The notes under the pieces are model-generated. The model saw only the letters and a program-made list of their open reading frames with translations. It had not been told where the DNA came from and made no database searches. DNA of 64,000 bases from Agapetus fuscipes (Eukaryota > Arthropoda > Insecta > Trichoptera > Glossosomatidae). A program made the position numbers and the translations under genes. The stretch spans positions 15,188,347 to 15,252,346 of the forward strand of contig OX637337.1 of NCBI GenBank assembly GCA_951799405.1. Reading direction: 5' to 3'. Below are positions 29,101-38,455 of this stretch, piece after piece. Within the stretch, counting starts at the first letter, position 1; every line of letters begins with the position of its first letter.

Positions 29101-29787
29101 CAAATCTAAAATGGACATACACCCTGCAACTCTTGCCGTCCTTCCCTGTAACAGGGGTGACATTGGCAAAGTTAACCATTTTAACAGCATGGGTGGTCAG
29201 CCGCATACCAACCTTTAAGTCAAGGAACTGAAACAAGGAATGAAAAAGGTTATGACTCTAGATGAAATGAAAGAAGCATGTAAGGACAGAAAAGAATGGC
29301 GGTAAATCTGCAATGTTGATCTGTAATGTTGGCTGCTTATAATTTTTGATTTTAAGTAAGTACCTACTATCTACTGCTTTTTTTTTGGATAGATTTCTTT
29401 TTAAGGTTTTGTTATTTTTGTATGCTTAAATGTTCTTTATGATTTCCCGAATCGGTGCTTGTTTCAAACTTAAAATGAAATACCGGCATGGTTTACTACG
29501 ACTTAACAAGAAATGAGAACCAACCCCCTCGGGAGCTGAGAAATTCATACTTAAGCGTACCTGTAAAAACAGATAGATTACACACGCCACATGTGATCCC
29601 TTCGGGAACAACACAGTACCTAAGGAATGGCACAATATGTGCTGCTTAGTTGCGTAGCGTTTTGTTATACTGTTTGTTTACCAGTGGTTGTAGGTTGACA
29701 ACTTGTTTCTCCAGATAATCTAGGATATTTAGGTAAGCTCGCTTCGTCAAATCCAGCCAGAAGATCATCAAAGTTATCATCCATCAT
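23111..29787 (-). CDS. ERCC1: DNA excision repair protein ERCC1, five exons, complete
   Basis: Exons: 29787-29682, 28265-28204, 26967-26773, 26452-26267, 23419-23111 (stop), total 286 codons including stop, close to the 297 aa of human ERCC1. Phases match at every junction. The short acidic N-terminus starts [16 protein letters not shown]. The central nuclease-like domain shows [46 protein letters not shown] and RVLLVQVDVGDP, then [20 protein letters not shown]. The C-terminal double helix-hairpin-helix shows [19 protein letters not shown] and [24 protein letters not shown]1 is the catalytically silent partner of XPF in the nuclease that cuts 5' of lesions in nucleotide excision and crosslink repair. 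The protein ends in an extra acidic tail ([15 protein letters not shown]). Exon 1 was found by phase and Met; its 5' UTR is not defined. Confidence 0.92.
23548..24585. mobile_element. TIR DNA element in ERCC1 intron 4, with Myb/SANT-like fragment
   Basis: The terminal inverted repeats ACCCCCGTATTCACGATCAA and ACCTCCGTATTCACGATCAA match at 24 of the first 25 bases; TA dinucleotides flank both ends. The total is 1,038 bases. Inside, from the ATG at 23851 on the plus strand, [20 protein letters not shown] is the start of a Myb/SANT-like domain of the kind found beside insect DNA-transposon genes. It soon ends in a stop. The stretch at 24095-24215 is repeated at 24290-24418. No transposase remains. 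Superfamily assignment is open; a Harbinger link is inference from the SANT-like domain. Confidence 0.75.
24690..24935 (+). repeat. LINE 3'-tail repeat in ERCC1 intron 4
   Basis: Contains CCTTGACTGATAGGTTGGTA, TGGTTCACTTTGCCAATGTC, GGGAAGGTCGGCAAGAGTTG and GCTTGTGGGAATGCATTTAA. It is truncated there, where new sequence CCCCTCAAGTGCCGGAACGC begins. Confidence 0.8.
25270..25495. repeat. Direct repeat pair around ATGGCCGCAGGTGAACAGC
   Basis: Two copies of about 35 bases (about 25291-25318 and 25461-25485) share ATGGCCGCAGGTGAACAGCT after an A-rich lead. The sequence between them has no recognised content. It lies inside ERCC1 intron 4. Confidence 0.55.
25690..25940. repeat. 87-bp minisatellite in ERCC1 intron 4, open in several frames
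   Basis: About 2.7 units of 87 bases; the landmark GGTGCAGTGCAGCTGCAGCC starts at 25703, 25790 and 25877. Since 87 is 29 codons, frames stay open on both strands. The first unit's plus frame ([17 protein letters not shown]) resembles the GRP motif at the end of non-LTR RT ORFs, so the unit may come from a LINE tail. This explains the long shadow ORFs; no cellular gene is implied. Confidence 0.75.
26170..26262 (-). repeat. LINE 3'-tail repeat fragment beside ERCC1 exon 4
   Basis: GCAAAGTTATATTAAAGTTA then GCCCATGGGCAAACACATGT matches the 3' half of the tail repeat. It lies within 10 bases of the ERCC1 exon-4 donor at 26266-26265. Confidence 0.5.
27195..27770. repeat. GC-rich block in ERCC1 intron 2
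   Basis: A 550-base GC-rich stretch with palindrome GCCTGGGGCAGCGCCCCAGGC (about 27438-27458) and two AAGGCGGxxGCCT motifs. No exon signal or recognised protein. The sharp base-composition change suggests an inserted element, possibly a LINE 5' region. Not identified. Confidence 0.4.
27835..27990. mobile_element. Imperfect foldback element in ERCC1 intron 2
   Basis: The left arm has ACAAACATTTTTGGTACTCAG then ACCATCATCAGG. The right arm has CCTGATGATGG then CTGAGGACTGAAAACTTTTG, its inverted counterpart. A single arm of the same family is at about 21745-21785. Confidence 0.5.
28725..29320 (+). pseudogene. Old LINE RT C-terminus (plus) split by a tail-repeat insertion
   Basis: Before 28976 the plus strand resembles the [18 protein letters not shown] and [10 protein letters not shown] parts of the RT C-terminus; after 29228 it resumes with [20 protein letters not shown]. 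The two parts are consecutive in intact copies (compare 4802-5200, opposite strand). It lies in ERCC1 intron 1. Confidence 0.75.
28976..29228 (-). repeat. LINE 3'-tail repeat nested in the old RT copy
   Basis: The full tail in reverse, from ATCTAATCTAATCTAAGTTG to CAACCTTTAAGTCAAGGAAC, of the subfamily with TACATTGGAGATTCACATTA (also at 41400 and 49568). Confidence 0.85.
29440..29650 (+). mobile_element. SINE family 2 body, plus orientation, in ERCC1 intron 1
   Basis: Reverse orientation relative to the copy at 12340: CTCGGGAGCTGAGAAATTC, GATCCCTTCGGGAACAAC, CTGCTTAGTTGCGTAGCGTTT. The tRNA head is not seen. Its end lies about 30 bases from the ERCC1 exon-1 donor. Confidence 0.65.
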
Positions 29788-31040
29788 TTGGGATAAGTAA
29801 ACAAGTTGTTTCAATCGTATTTCTTTAATAAAATAAATGAAAAATTTGAAACGATTTTTCGTGTTGACAGCTCAGCTTTTTGAGCCACGGACAGTTTTGT
29901 CTAATTACACATCATACATTTCTGCGATAGGTATAAAATTTTGGAATGGACATCGACAATTTTTTAACGGAGAGCAAACAACGGTCTTGTATGCTTGTAT
30001 GGGATAGCCGTCCCTAATAACCAATAACAAAATATTTGTTTGTCTTTTCCCTAGCAAACCGACCGCGCGATGACACAATACTGTGGAACCTCTTATAACA
30101 GTCTCGCTCTTTATATACATATTTTTTTCCCATATAAATCAATGTAAAACACTATAATGCGTTGTTTAAATTAGGTGTTTATAAATTGTTAATGATTGTA
30201 AGAAACTGAATAAAAACATATTGTTACGAATTTAGGGTTCAAAAGTCTTTCAATTAAAAATACTGGTCTTCTTATACAGTTGTTTATTTTACACTTTTAA
30301 TAATTTATTTTCACAATATAGTCTCGACTATTCCATTACACTTGGTTTCTGTTCACTGGTTAACTTAGTTCAATGTAGTTGTAAAGCTTGTAGGATACTG
30401 GCTCTGCAAGCAACTCGCACCCTTCTTATACTTTTCAAAACAGTACAATCTAGATCTATATTCGCTAGACAGTTCCAGAAAGGCGTAGTAATCATTATTT
30501 CTCGATGCTTCAAGTATTTTTATTCAATGATTCCTACCCACACAATATAATACAGAATTCCTATAACTATAACTAATACCTATTCTAATATTTACATAAA
30601 AATATATATAAATCGAACCAAGCTTATTTTTTTTATTAATTTATGACAAATAATTAATTCTTTTTACTAGAAAGCTGTCTAGTAATATTTGTTTTAGCCG
30701 AATTTTTAAAATTTAGTGAAAATGTGACACAGCATTTTATCATTGAATGTACGATGAAACAGTTTCCCATGCTTTCAGTATTCTCTTATTGCGCCAGAAG
30801 ATTGTTGTTCTGCTATTTCCTCTTCCTTCACTAACTTTGCTCGTTATGCGAATTACTCGTTATGAGAGGTGCTCGTGAAGTGAGGTTCGTCAATAGGAAA
30901 GGGCAGAAGAGAAAAATTAACCACCTAAATAAATATTTAATTGTGTTGAAATTACTGAAATGACCATTTTTCGATCATCTCTATTTTTCTATTATTTTAA
31001 TTTGTCTGTGTAAATTTCTTGAAATCATTTATATTTTTTT
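29788..31040. other. Region upstream of ERCC1
   Basis: Presumed promoter of ERCC1 near 29790-29900; no TATA box is obvious. About 29950-30085 is a dispersed repeat (GGAGAGCAAACAACGGTCTT, TTTTCCCTAGCAAACCGACC) also present at about 36825-36915. About 30225-30620 begins TTGTTACGAATTTAGGG and may be a solitary LTR, but no matching partner or target duplication was seen. Confidence 0.4.
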
Positions 31041-31071
31041 CTGCTCCTTGACTGATAGGTTGGTACGAGGC

Positions 31072-31257
31072 TTTTGATATTTTTATTATATAAGTGGATT
31101 TGTATTTTATTTATTGAGAAAAGAAACACATGTTGACTTCTTTTATTTTTATTCCGGAAGTAACATTTTTAATTCTTCTTCTTCTATTTACTTTCATAGA
31201 CAATATTACCAACATGCACATATGTGAGTTACTATTATCAAAATTACATTTTCAACA
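31072..31257 (-). repeat. 3' LTR of the copia element
   Basis: 186 bases matching 35457-35663. On the minus strand it starts TGTTGAAAATGTAATTTTGA and holds a CAATAAATAAAATAC stretch with a polyadenylation hexamer AATAAA. It differs from the 5' LTR mainly by length changes (a missing roughly 14-base TTTATT-type duplication and a missing TAT). Confidence 0.9.
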
Positions 31258-31265
31258 CACTCCCT
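31258..31265 (-). other. Polypurine tract of the copia element
   Basis: AAGGGAG on the minus strand directly before the TGTTGAAAA start of the 3' LTR, the expected place for the plus-strand primer of LTR element replication. Confidence 0.7.
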
Positions 31266-31428
31266 TAACGAGCATATTGCATATATTGCATACATTATGA
31301 ATTTAGGAATTATTACTAGTTGTTTGACTTCTTTAAATAATACATTTTGAAATAAACATTTGATATCACTCCCTGAAAGTAGATATACAAAACATTATTA
31401 AAAAAAATCAGTATCATGACTTATTATA

Positions 31429-34400
31429 TTAACATTTATACATTAGCTTGTCTCTTATAGAAGAAAAAATTGGGTTATTCAGAGGTTTAGTAAGTATATC
31501 TGCCAGCTGTTGTTTTGATTCACACCATTTTATATTGAACCAGCCTTTGCTCAGTTCATCACAGATGAAATGATATTTTACATCAATGTATTTACTTTTC
31601 CTGGTTGTTTGACCAGATTTAATCATTTTAAGTGTACTTTGATTATCAATGTATAGTGTCATTCTCACATTTTTCTTCAGTAGTTCTTCGATGAAATTTT
31701 TAATAAACTTCATTTCTTGACAACAAGTGGCTGCCGATACGTACTCTGATTCTGTTGTGGACAGTGATACACCAGTTTGTTTTCTTGAGTTCCAAGATAT
31801 AGGTCCACCACCAAACAGTATAATGTATCCTGAAGTACTCTTTCTGTTTTCTTCATCATTTGCAAAGTCAGCATCACAGTATGCTTCTAGATGAATATCT
31901 TGTTCTTTTGAAACAGAATATTGTATTCCTGTATCTAAAGTACCTCTTAAATATCTTAAAATACGTTTAACGTTGATGATATCTTGATTGGTTGGATTAT
32001 TTAGATATTTACTTGCCTGATTCACGGCATATGTGACATCTATTATTGTCTTTGTGCTTAAATAGAGCAAGCTTCCCACAGCTTCTCTATATGGATAATT
32101 TATTATTCCATTATTTTCTTGTCTACCTTTCAATTTTGTCATGGGAGTTGTCTGTGGTTTACAGTTTTCATTCAAAAATTTCTTCACAACTTTTGCAGCA
32201 TATTCTGATTGACTGACATTAATTCCTTCATCACTTATTCTTATTTTTAAACCGAGATAGGTTTCTGGTTTTTCATTTACAGTTATTTCAAAACTTTCTT
32301 TCAGACTTTTTATCAAATAGTTTATGTCTTCATCATTATTGCCAATTATCAAACCATCGTCTACATGTATGGCTAAATACAGTTGTTTTTCAGATCCATT
32401 CAATTTGAAAACTGATTGATCAGTTTTGAGTTGAATGAGATTTTCTTTCTTTAGAAAATTTGTTAATCTTTTATTCCATTGATGAGGTGCCTGTACCAGT
32501 CCATAAAGAGCTTTCTTTAGAAAACATACTTTACCTGGTACATTGTATCCTTCTGGAACTTTCATAAATATTTCTTCTTGTAAGTCTCCGTTCAAGAAAG
32601 CAGTTTTTACATCAAATGTCTTGATTATTAGATCTTGTTGTGCTGCAAGTGCCAACAGTATACGCAATGAAGTAGTTTGCACAACTGAGCTGTATATATC
32701 TTGAAAATCTAGATTATCTTTTTTCTGTTGACATCCTCGTGCCACTAATCTTGCTTTCTTTGTTCCATCAGATTTTTCCTTGAATATCCATTTTGATGTG
32801 ATCGTTTCTTTACCTCTTGCATGTTTTTCATCCACTAACATCCAAGTATTATTTTTCTCAAGAGAGAGTTTTTCTTCATCAATAGCTTTTATCCATTCTT
32901 CTTTTTCTGCCGATTTGATGCAGTCTTCATAGGTGTTAGGAATGTCTTCTTCCGTTAGCATAGCATAGTCTTGAAATCTATTTGGTAGTCTTATTTGTCG
33001 TTGAGGTCTGACTTGGTGTGCTTCCTCATTCTCATCATCATTTATATTTTCTTCTTCTTCGTTAATGTTTTCTTCTTGTACATCTTCTTGTTCATCATCA
33101 CTTTGATTTTCTTTATTTTCTTGTTCTCCATTGATTGACAGCATAACTGTTTCAGGATCTTCTTCTTTTGGAAATTGGTTTGTGAATCTTACATCTCTTG
33201 AAATGTAGACTCTCTTTGTTATAGGATCCATGATTCTGTATCCATTCATGGCATATCCCACGAGAATACCTTTCTTGGCTCTATCTTCTAATTTCTTCAG
33301 TCTTCCTAGATTCTTGGTAAACACTTCGGTACCAAAAATCTCCAGTCTATTTAAATCTGGTTTTTGTCGATACCAGATCTGTGCCGGTGTTACCTCAACA
33401 GCGTGTGTTGGGCTTCTATTAGTGAGATAGGTAGCAGTTTCTGTAGCATATCCCCACATTGTATTGTTTAGTCCTGATTCTTTAAGCATTGCTCTCACCT
33501 TATTCATGATAGTGAGATTCATTCTTTCTGCTTTACCGTTCAGCTGAGGAGTATCTTCTATGGTATAATCAATGACTATTCCTTTATTTTTGCACCACTT
33601 TTTGAAGCTAGTGCTTCTATATTCTCCTCCTCTGTCACATCTTATTTTTGACACTTTAAGGTTAAAATGTGCTTCAGCTTCAGCTATATGGTCCTTAAGA
33701 TATTCTTCTGTTTCATCTTTTGTCTTAAGTAGGTAAACTTTCAGGAAATGGGAAAAATCATCCAGACATGTAAGTATATAGTTTTCACCATTTTCTGTTT
33801 CAGGGCTTATTTTTCCACATAGATCTGTGTGGATTATTTCAAGTGGCCTAGTCGCCCTTTTCCTGACAGAGTCAAATGGGCTTCTTACCAGTTTTGCAAT
33901 TGCACAAGGTTCGCAAATTTGCATCACATTTGTTTTCTTTAAAATATCTGGTACACCCTCGCACAAATTGGCGAGTTTTTTCATGTCATTGAAGTTAAGG
34001 TGTCCCATCTTCTTATGCCATTTCTTTATTACATCTTCTTGATTAACAGTGAGTAGGACTTCTTCTTCAAAGCTATTTTCATCTGTTTGTTTTAGGTCAA
34101 CAAGGTAGAGACCGGTGTCAGTCTTTTTTCCTTCAAGTATTATTTCACCTTTTATTTCAGTTTCACAGTCTTTCATAATTCTTACTTTTTCGTTGTCAAA
34201 AATAACAACACCACCTTTGCTGGTTGCTTGTCCAACTGAGAATAGATTTCTGGTCAATGTCGGGACGTAAACGACATCATTCAGAATCACATTGTCCGAT
34301 TCAACGGATCCTTGCTGATTTGCCTTGAGGTTTTCACCCTTTTTTGCAACTTTGATATTTATTTCTTCAATTCTTTTGGTATTCTTTAAAATTTTCTTTT

Positions 34401-35400
34401 CATAAGTCATGTGTCCTGTGCATGCACTATCCACTGCAAATATTGTGTCAGCTTCTTGTTGATTCTTTACAGATAAATGTGTTTCCACAAGAAAAGCAGT
34501 TTTTCCTCCATTTCTATCTCTGTTTCTGAAGAAACATTTTTCACTGGCATGATTGTTTTTCTTGCAGTGAATGCACAGATCTTTGCCAGGTATTGGCTTA
34601 AAGAAACATTCATTTTCTTGGTGGTTTTCTCTTTTACAGAACTCACAAATTTTCTTTTTGCCTTTTATATAATTGATCTTTGACATTTTATTATCTTTAT
34701 AATTTTTCTTAAAAGTTGTTTTAAAAGCTGCTTTTTCTTCGTGTATTTTTTCTTTTCCTAGCTTCTCCTCTTCTTTTGCTAGTCTGGCAATTAGATTTTC
34801 CATGTTCCTTTCTTTTTCTGCTGTCGAGTCCCATGCTGCTTCAAAATATTGGTATTTTGGTGGAAGAATTGTCATTATTTTACTGATAACCATTACATCA
34901 CTTATTTTACTTGTCTCTCCGTCCATTTTGTTAAGTTGGTAGACTATGTTCTGTATGTTACTTATATTGTTAATGACATCTTTGCTTTTGTCAAAGTTGA
35001 AATTATAAAAATCTTGAAGTAAGGACTGTACTCTTTGTATTGTGTCTTTTTTAAAAATGGTTTCCAGCTTTTTATACATTTCATTTGAAGTTTCACAATT
35101 CACCAAGTGCACTTTAATTTTTTTGTCCAAGGTTTTCATAATTAGAAATTTTGCTTTGTAATCTTTGACGATCCATTTCTTTACTTCATCAGGCTTGCTA
35201 TCTTCTGGTTTTATTTCGTTTCCTTCTACAATATCCAAGAGACCTTTAGCTCCAAACATTATTTTTATCTCGTAATTCCATATCTGGTAAGTAGAGCTAT
35301 CCCTAAGGATTTGAATTCCACTTAGTTCTTCGTTTTCTTCATTGAGAGCCATGTTTGCAGACTCGCACCACGCTTCCACGAAACACGCTTCAACTGTCAA
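31429..35400 (-). CDS. Copia gag-pol polyprotein, 1323 codons, uninterrupted
   Basis: Domain order is gag, protease, integrase, RT, RNase H, which defines Ty1/copia. The copia-type gag occupies about residues 20-230. Two CCHC knuckles follow (CEFCKRENHQENEC about 252-265, CIHCKKNNHASEKC about 276-289). The protease motif DSACTG is at about 324. Integrase has an HHCC finger (WHKKMGH ... CEPC, about 461-499) and D526, D589 and E625, an exact D-D-35-E spacing. RT has SKWIFKEK, FDVKTAFLNGDL and the catalytic HVDDGLI. RNase H shows YCDADFANDEENRKSTSGY and YIDNQST. The second Met (residue 17, MALNEENEELSGI, at 35352) fits other copia starts better than the first. No inactivating change was seen. 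Confidence 0.95.
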   Translation of the reverse strand: MTVEACFVEAWCESANMALNEENEELSGIQILRDSSTYQIWNYEIKIMFGAKGLLDIVEGNEIKPEDSKPDEVKKWIVKDYKAKFLIMKTLDKKIKVHLVNCETSNEMYKKLETIFKKDTIQRVQSLLQDFYNFNFDKSKDVINNISNIQNIVYQLNKMDGETSKISDVMVISKIMTILPPKYQYFEAAWDSTAEKERNMENLIARLAKEEEKLGKEKIHEEKAAFKTTFKKNYKDNKMSKINYIKGKKKICEFCKRENHQENECFFKPIPGKDLCIHCKKNNHASEKCFFRNRDRNGGKTAFLVETHLSVKNQQEADTIFAVDSACTGHMTYEKKILKNTKRIEEINIKVAKKGENLKANQQGSVESDNVILNDVVYVPTLTRNLFSVGQATSKGGVVIFDNEKVRIMKDCETEIKGEIILEGKKTDTGLYLVDLKQTDENSFEEEVLLTVNQEDVIKKWHKKMGHLNFNDMKKLANLCEGVPDILKKTNVMQICEPCAIAKLVRSPFDSVRKRATRPLEIIHTDLCGKISPETENGENYILTCLDDFSHFLKVYLLKTKDETEEYLKDHIAEAEAHFNLKVSKIRCDRGGEYRSTSFKKWCKNKGIVIDYTIEDTPQLNGKAERMNLTIMNKVRAMLKESGLNNTMWGYATETATYLTNRSPTHAVEVTPAQIWYRQKPDLNRLEIFGTEVFTKNLGRLKKLEDRAKKGILVGYAMNGYRIMDPITKRVYISRDVRFTNQFPKEEDPETVMLSINGEQENKENQSDDEQEDVQEENINEEEENINDDENEEAHQVRPQRQIRLPNRFQDYAMLTEEDIPNTYEDCIKSAEKEEWIKAIDEEKLSLEKNNTWMLVDEKHARGKETITSKWIFKEKSDGTKKARLVARGCQQKKDNLDFQDIYSSVVQTTSLRILLALAAQQDLIIKTFDVKTAFLNGDLQEEIFMKVPEGYNVPGKVCFLKKALYGLVQAPHQWNKRLTNFLKKENLIQLKTDQSVFKLNGSEKQLYLAIHVDDGLIIGNNDEDINYLIKSLKESFEITVNEKPETYLGLKIRISDEGINVSQSEYAAKVVKKFLNENCKPQTTPMTKLKGRQENNGIINYPYREAVGSLLYLSTKTIIDVTYAVNQASKYLNNPTNQDIINVKRILRYLRGTLDTGIQYSVSKEQDIHLEAYCDADFANDEENRKSTSGYIILFGGGPISWNSRKQTGVSLSTTESEYVSAATCCQEMKFIKNFIEELLKKNVRMTLYIDNQSTLKMIKSGQTTRKSKYIDVKYHFICDELSKGWFNIKWCESKQQLADILTKPLNNPIFSSIRDKLMYKC

Positions 35401-35442
35401 CTGTCAACAACGTCGAAGTTTTGGCCAATTTGTGTGATCGTA

Positions 35443-35456
35443 CTGGGCACATAACC
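35443..35456 (-). other. Copia primer-binding site, internal initiator-tRNA-Met type
   Basis: Directly after the 5' LTR the minus strand reads GGTTATGTGCCCAG. Drosophila copia is primed by a 5'-half fragment of initiator tRNA-Met through its anticodon region; the expected complement GGTTATGGGCCCAG differs at one base. The tRNA sequence is recalled from general knowledge, so the single mismatch should be confirmed against this species. Confidence 0.75.
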
Positions 35457-35663
35457 TTTTGTTATTTTTTATTTATTTATAAGTGGATTTGTATTTTATT
35501 TATTAAGTTTTATTTATTGAGAAAAGAAACACATGTTGACTTCTTTTATTTTTATTCCGGAAGTAACATTTTTAATTCTTCTTCTTCTATTTACTTTCAT
35601 AGACAATATTACCAACATGCACATATTATGTGAGTTACTATTATCAAAATTACATTTTCAACA
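35457..35663 (-). repeat. 5' LTR of the copia element
   Basis: 207 bases, minus strand from TGTTGAAAATGTAATTTTGA to the AACAAAA end next to the primer site. The longer length than the 3' LTR comes from a short internal tandem duplication around TTTATTTATT and a TAT insertion in ACATATTATG. Confidence 0.9.
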
Positions 35664-35885
35664 GAGGCTGACCACCCGTGCTGTAAAAATCGGTTCACTT
35701 TTACCAATGCCACCCCGGTTCAGGGAACGGCGGCAGGAGTTGCAAGGCTTATGTCCATGTGAGGTTTTCTTTATTTGTATGCACACATGCAGAATGTGTA
35801 GGCGCGAACCTACATGTGCCTGTCTGTAGGCATGCATTTCAAATGAGCCTTAAATGTTAACATATCCTTGCAGCTTAGATTATAG

Positions 35886-37795
35886 ATCGATAGATAGATT
35901 GCTTGCCCCCCCCAGAGATGTGCGAACTATAGGTACTGATATTTTTTTTTTGCGATACCTATTAGAAATTTCGATAGGGAATATTGAAATTTTGTGCTAA
36001 TATATTTTGTTGTCCATTTCTAAGCTAAATTATAATTTGCTACCATTTCAAATTAACCATTTAGTCAAGTTTCAAACCAAATCTAAATGTTGCATATAAT
36101 GTTATTTGATTTATTCAACAGATGCTATTCTTCAAAACCCACTTAGCCAAGTCTCAAACCTTTGCATGCTTGTCGGCCATTTAAAAATAATAATATCATC
36201 GGATCAACAAATCCACGAGAATTTCAAAACAGCTCTCTCTCAAACACTGTGCGGGATGCATGTCGATTTACGAAACATCAAAATATAACTCCTTTCTGCG
36301 TTAATTTGTGTATTTTTCGATAGATAAATATTTTTAATAATAGAAGAAGTACAATATACTGTGTAATTTGTTATTTTTCAGTGATTTTGGTGTCAATACC
36401 AAATGATATGTGATCGTGACACTTGTTGATCGCCTTTCCATACGCGTGTACAATTTTTTACTACCGAGTTAGATTGTGAGTATGTGTGAATGAAAAATGT
36501 GGATGGTTTTAGATAATATAAAATTTTAAAGGCACAAATGATGTGAGAGTGCATTGATTGTTGTTCTCTGATGACTGACTAAATCTTTTCATTTCTTGAA
36601 AAGGTGGAACTTAATATTGGGATTACCTGGATACGAGATTTATTTGGTGAGTTTTGAAAGTTCATTTAAATATCGTTTCGGATAAACGTCTCTAGTATAT
36701 TTCAGTGTATTCATTGTCATATACCTAAACTATTTTTTTAAACTCTATTTTATAGTTACCTATACATATAAGGAAAGAATTAGGTCCGAACATTTTTGAA
36801 TTTGAAACTTTTTTCTCGGCGAGCAAACGCCATTCTTGCATGGGACTGCCGTCATAAGCAACCAGTAACAATGTATTTGTACAGCTTTTCCCTAGCAACC
36901 CGGCCGGGGGACGACACAATGTTGTCTATGGCAATTCATTTGCGAACCTCAAGTTCATTTTTTTAGTACTTAGTTTACCTACATATTATTTTTGCCGACT
37001 ATCCCCGAATTAGGGGTGACATTGGTAAAGTGTGAACCATTTTTACAGTACGCATAGTCAACCTCATGCCAACCTACTAATCAAGGAACGCAAAAAAAGA
37101 AACTTACATTGAATAACTTATATATAAAACAAACAATAAAGGAAAAGAAGTGCAATACTATCCATTGCCTAAGTTTAAAAGACATTGATACGCCAAACTC
37201 GACTAAGGCCCGGTATTTTCAACTTTAGCACAGCGACTTTATACTGTATGAAAAGGAAGTACTTATGTCAATCGTGTGGGTAGTTTTTTTATCGGCTTAT
37301 AATCACAAAAGGCTAACGTTGAAAATACCGGGTCTAAGACCCTGGATTTCGCCTCCCTATACATTGTGTAGTGAAATATCGAGCCAATTTTTTTTATAAT
37401 GTCAATATTTTTTGAGGAAACATGGAAAAAACTGAAAGTACTCAATGAATTAAATTTTAATTAAATCAAATTACATAAGTCCTGCAACTCTTGCCGACGT
37501 TCCGTGAAAAACGGGTTACAATGGCAAAGTAAACCATATTTTACTGTACGGGTGGTTAGCGTCATACTGGCCTATTATGACTTATAGGAATTTGACAGGA
37601 ATACAAAATAATCGGATGAAAGAAACAGAAAATGAAATTAAAATTAAATTAAACTAAAATTAAAATATAAAATTAAAAATAAAACGCCATAGCTATTATG
37701 ATTTATGATTATGACTTATAGGTTTGACAGAATACAAAATAATCGGAAGAAAGAAACAGAAAACTAAATTAAAATTAAATTAAACTAAAATCTTT
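35886..37795. other. Intergenic region with old repeat fragments
   Basis: About 36825-36915 is the dispersed repeat also seen at 29950 (GAGCAAACGCCATTCTTGCA, TTTTCCCTAGCAACCCGGCC). LINE tail fragments occur at about 37000-37085 (GGGGTGACATTGGTAAAG ... CTAATCAAGGAAC) and 37480-37580. Around 37200-37335 the ends CCCGGTATTTTCAAC and GTTGAAAATACCGGG form an inverted repeat of about 130 bases, probably a small MITE. No gene is seen. Confidence 0.5.
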
Positions 37796-37799
37796 ATCT

Positions 37800-38145
37800 T
37801 CTTCTTCTTCTTCAGCCTGTATTGATCGTCCACTCCTGGACGTAGGCCTCCTCTCGCATTTTCCATTCGTTTCTATCCTGAGCGATCCGCATCCAGGCAA
37901 GTCCTGCACTTCTCTGAACATCGTCACGCCAACGCAACTGTGGGCGCCCAACTCCACGCTTTGCCGTCCTTGGGCACCAGCACAGCAGTCGCTTTGTCCA
38001 CTTTTCATCTGGATCGCGAGCGACATGTCCCGCCCATCGCCACTTGAGGGTTGCGGCCATCTTGATGACATCGGAAACCTTTGTCCTGACTCTTATGTCC
38101 TCATTTCTGAGTCTGTCCCGCAAACTGACACCCAACATGGTAAAC
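37800..38145 (-). pseudogene. RTE-like LINE RT C-terminal fragment
   Basis: About 108 codons: RLRNEDIRVRTKVSDVIKMA, LKWRWAGHVARDPDEKWTKR, VGRPQLRWRDDVQRSAGLAW, IAQDRNEWKMREEAYVQEW. This is the standard C-terminal end of one large class of non-LTR elements and a different family from the dominant LINE. A copy of the surrounding AAACTAAAATxAAAATATAAAATTAAA sequence flanks both sides. Confidence 0.8.
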
Positions 38146-38455
38146 TAAAATGAAAATATAAAATTAAAAATAAAACGCCATAGCCGCCAGCATTGCAAAT
38201 CAACCAAATAATATAATGTCTACGAAATATCAATAACGTATATTTTACAGTATTATAGGATTGTATATTGATTGAATTTCCATTAAGTAAGTACTTATTA
38301 AAATTGTCTTGGATACTAATTAGAGTTATGTTGCAACATAAGTAATAACTTTCTACCGGTATTGCTTGTCGAGGTTATTACAGTTCCAACCGATTCATTA
38401 CTTGAGTTTCCGCCAGATGAACCGAATCATTCGTCACATTTACTTGAATTTTGTA

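Larger units (their letters stand above)
31072..35663 (-). mobile_element. Complete Ty1/copia LTR retrotransposon
   Basis: It has two LTRs, a 5-bp target duplication GAGGC (31067-31071 and 35664-35668), a primer-binding site, a polypurine tract and a single uninterrupted gag-pol ORF, all on the minus strand. At 4.6 kb it has the usual size for insect copia elements. Intact coding and closely similar LTRs argue for recent insertion. It sits inside a LINE tail repeat about 1.3 kb upstream of ERCC1, in the same orientation. Confidence 0.95.
31041..35885 (+). repeat. LINE 3'-tail repeat split by the copia element
   Basis: 31041-31071 (CTGCTCCTTGACTGATAGGT up to GAGGC) and 35664-35885 (GAGGCTGACCACCCGTGCTG onward to GCAGCTTAGATTATAG) join into one complete tail repeat once the copia element and one GAGGC are removed. 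Confidence 0.9.

Noticed and set aside
30225..30620. Solitary LTR starting TGTTACGAA
   Set aside because: No second LTR, no clear CA end and no target duplication could be located by eye, so it was not listed as a mobile element.
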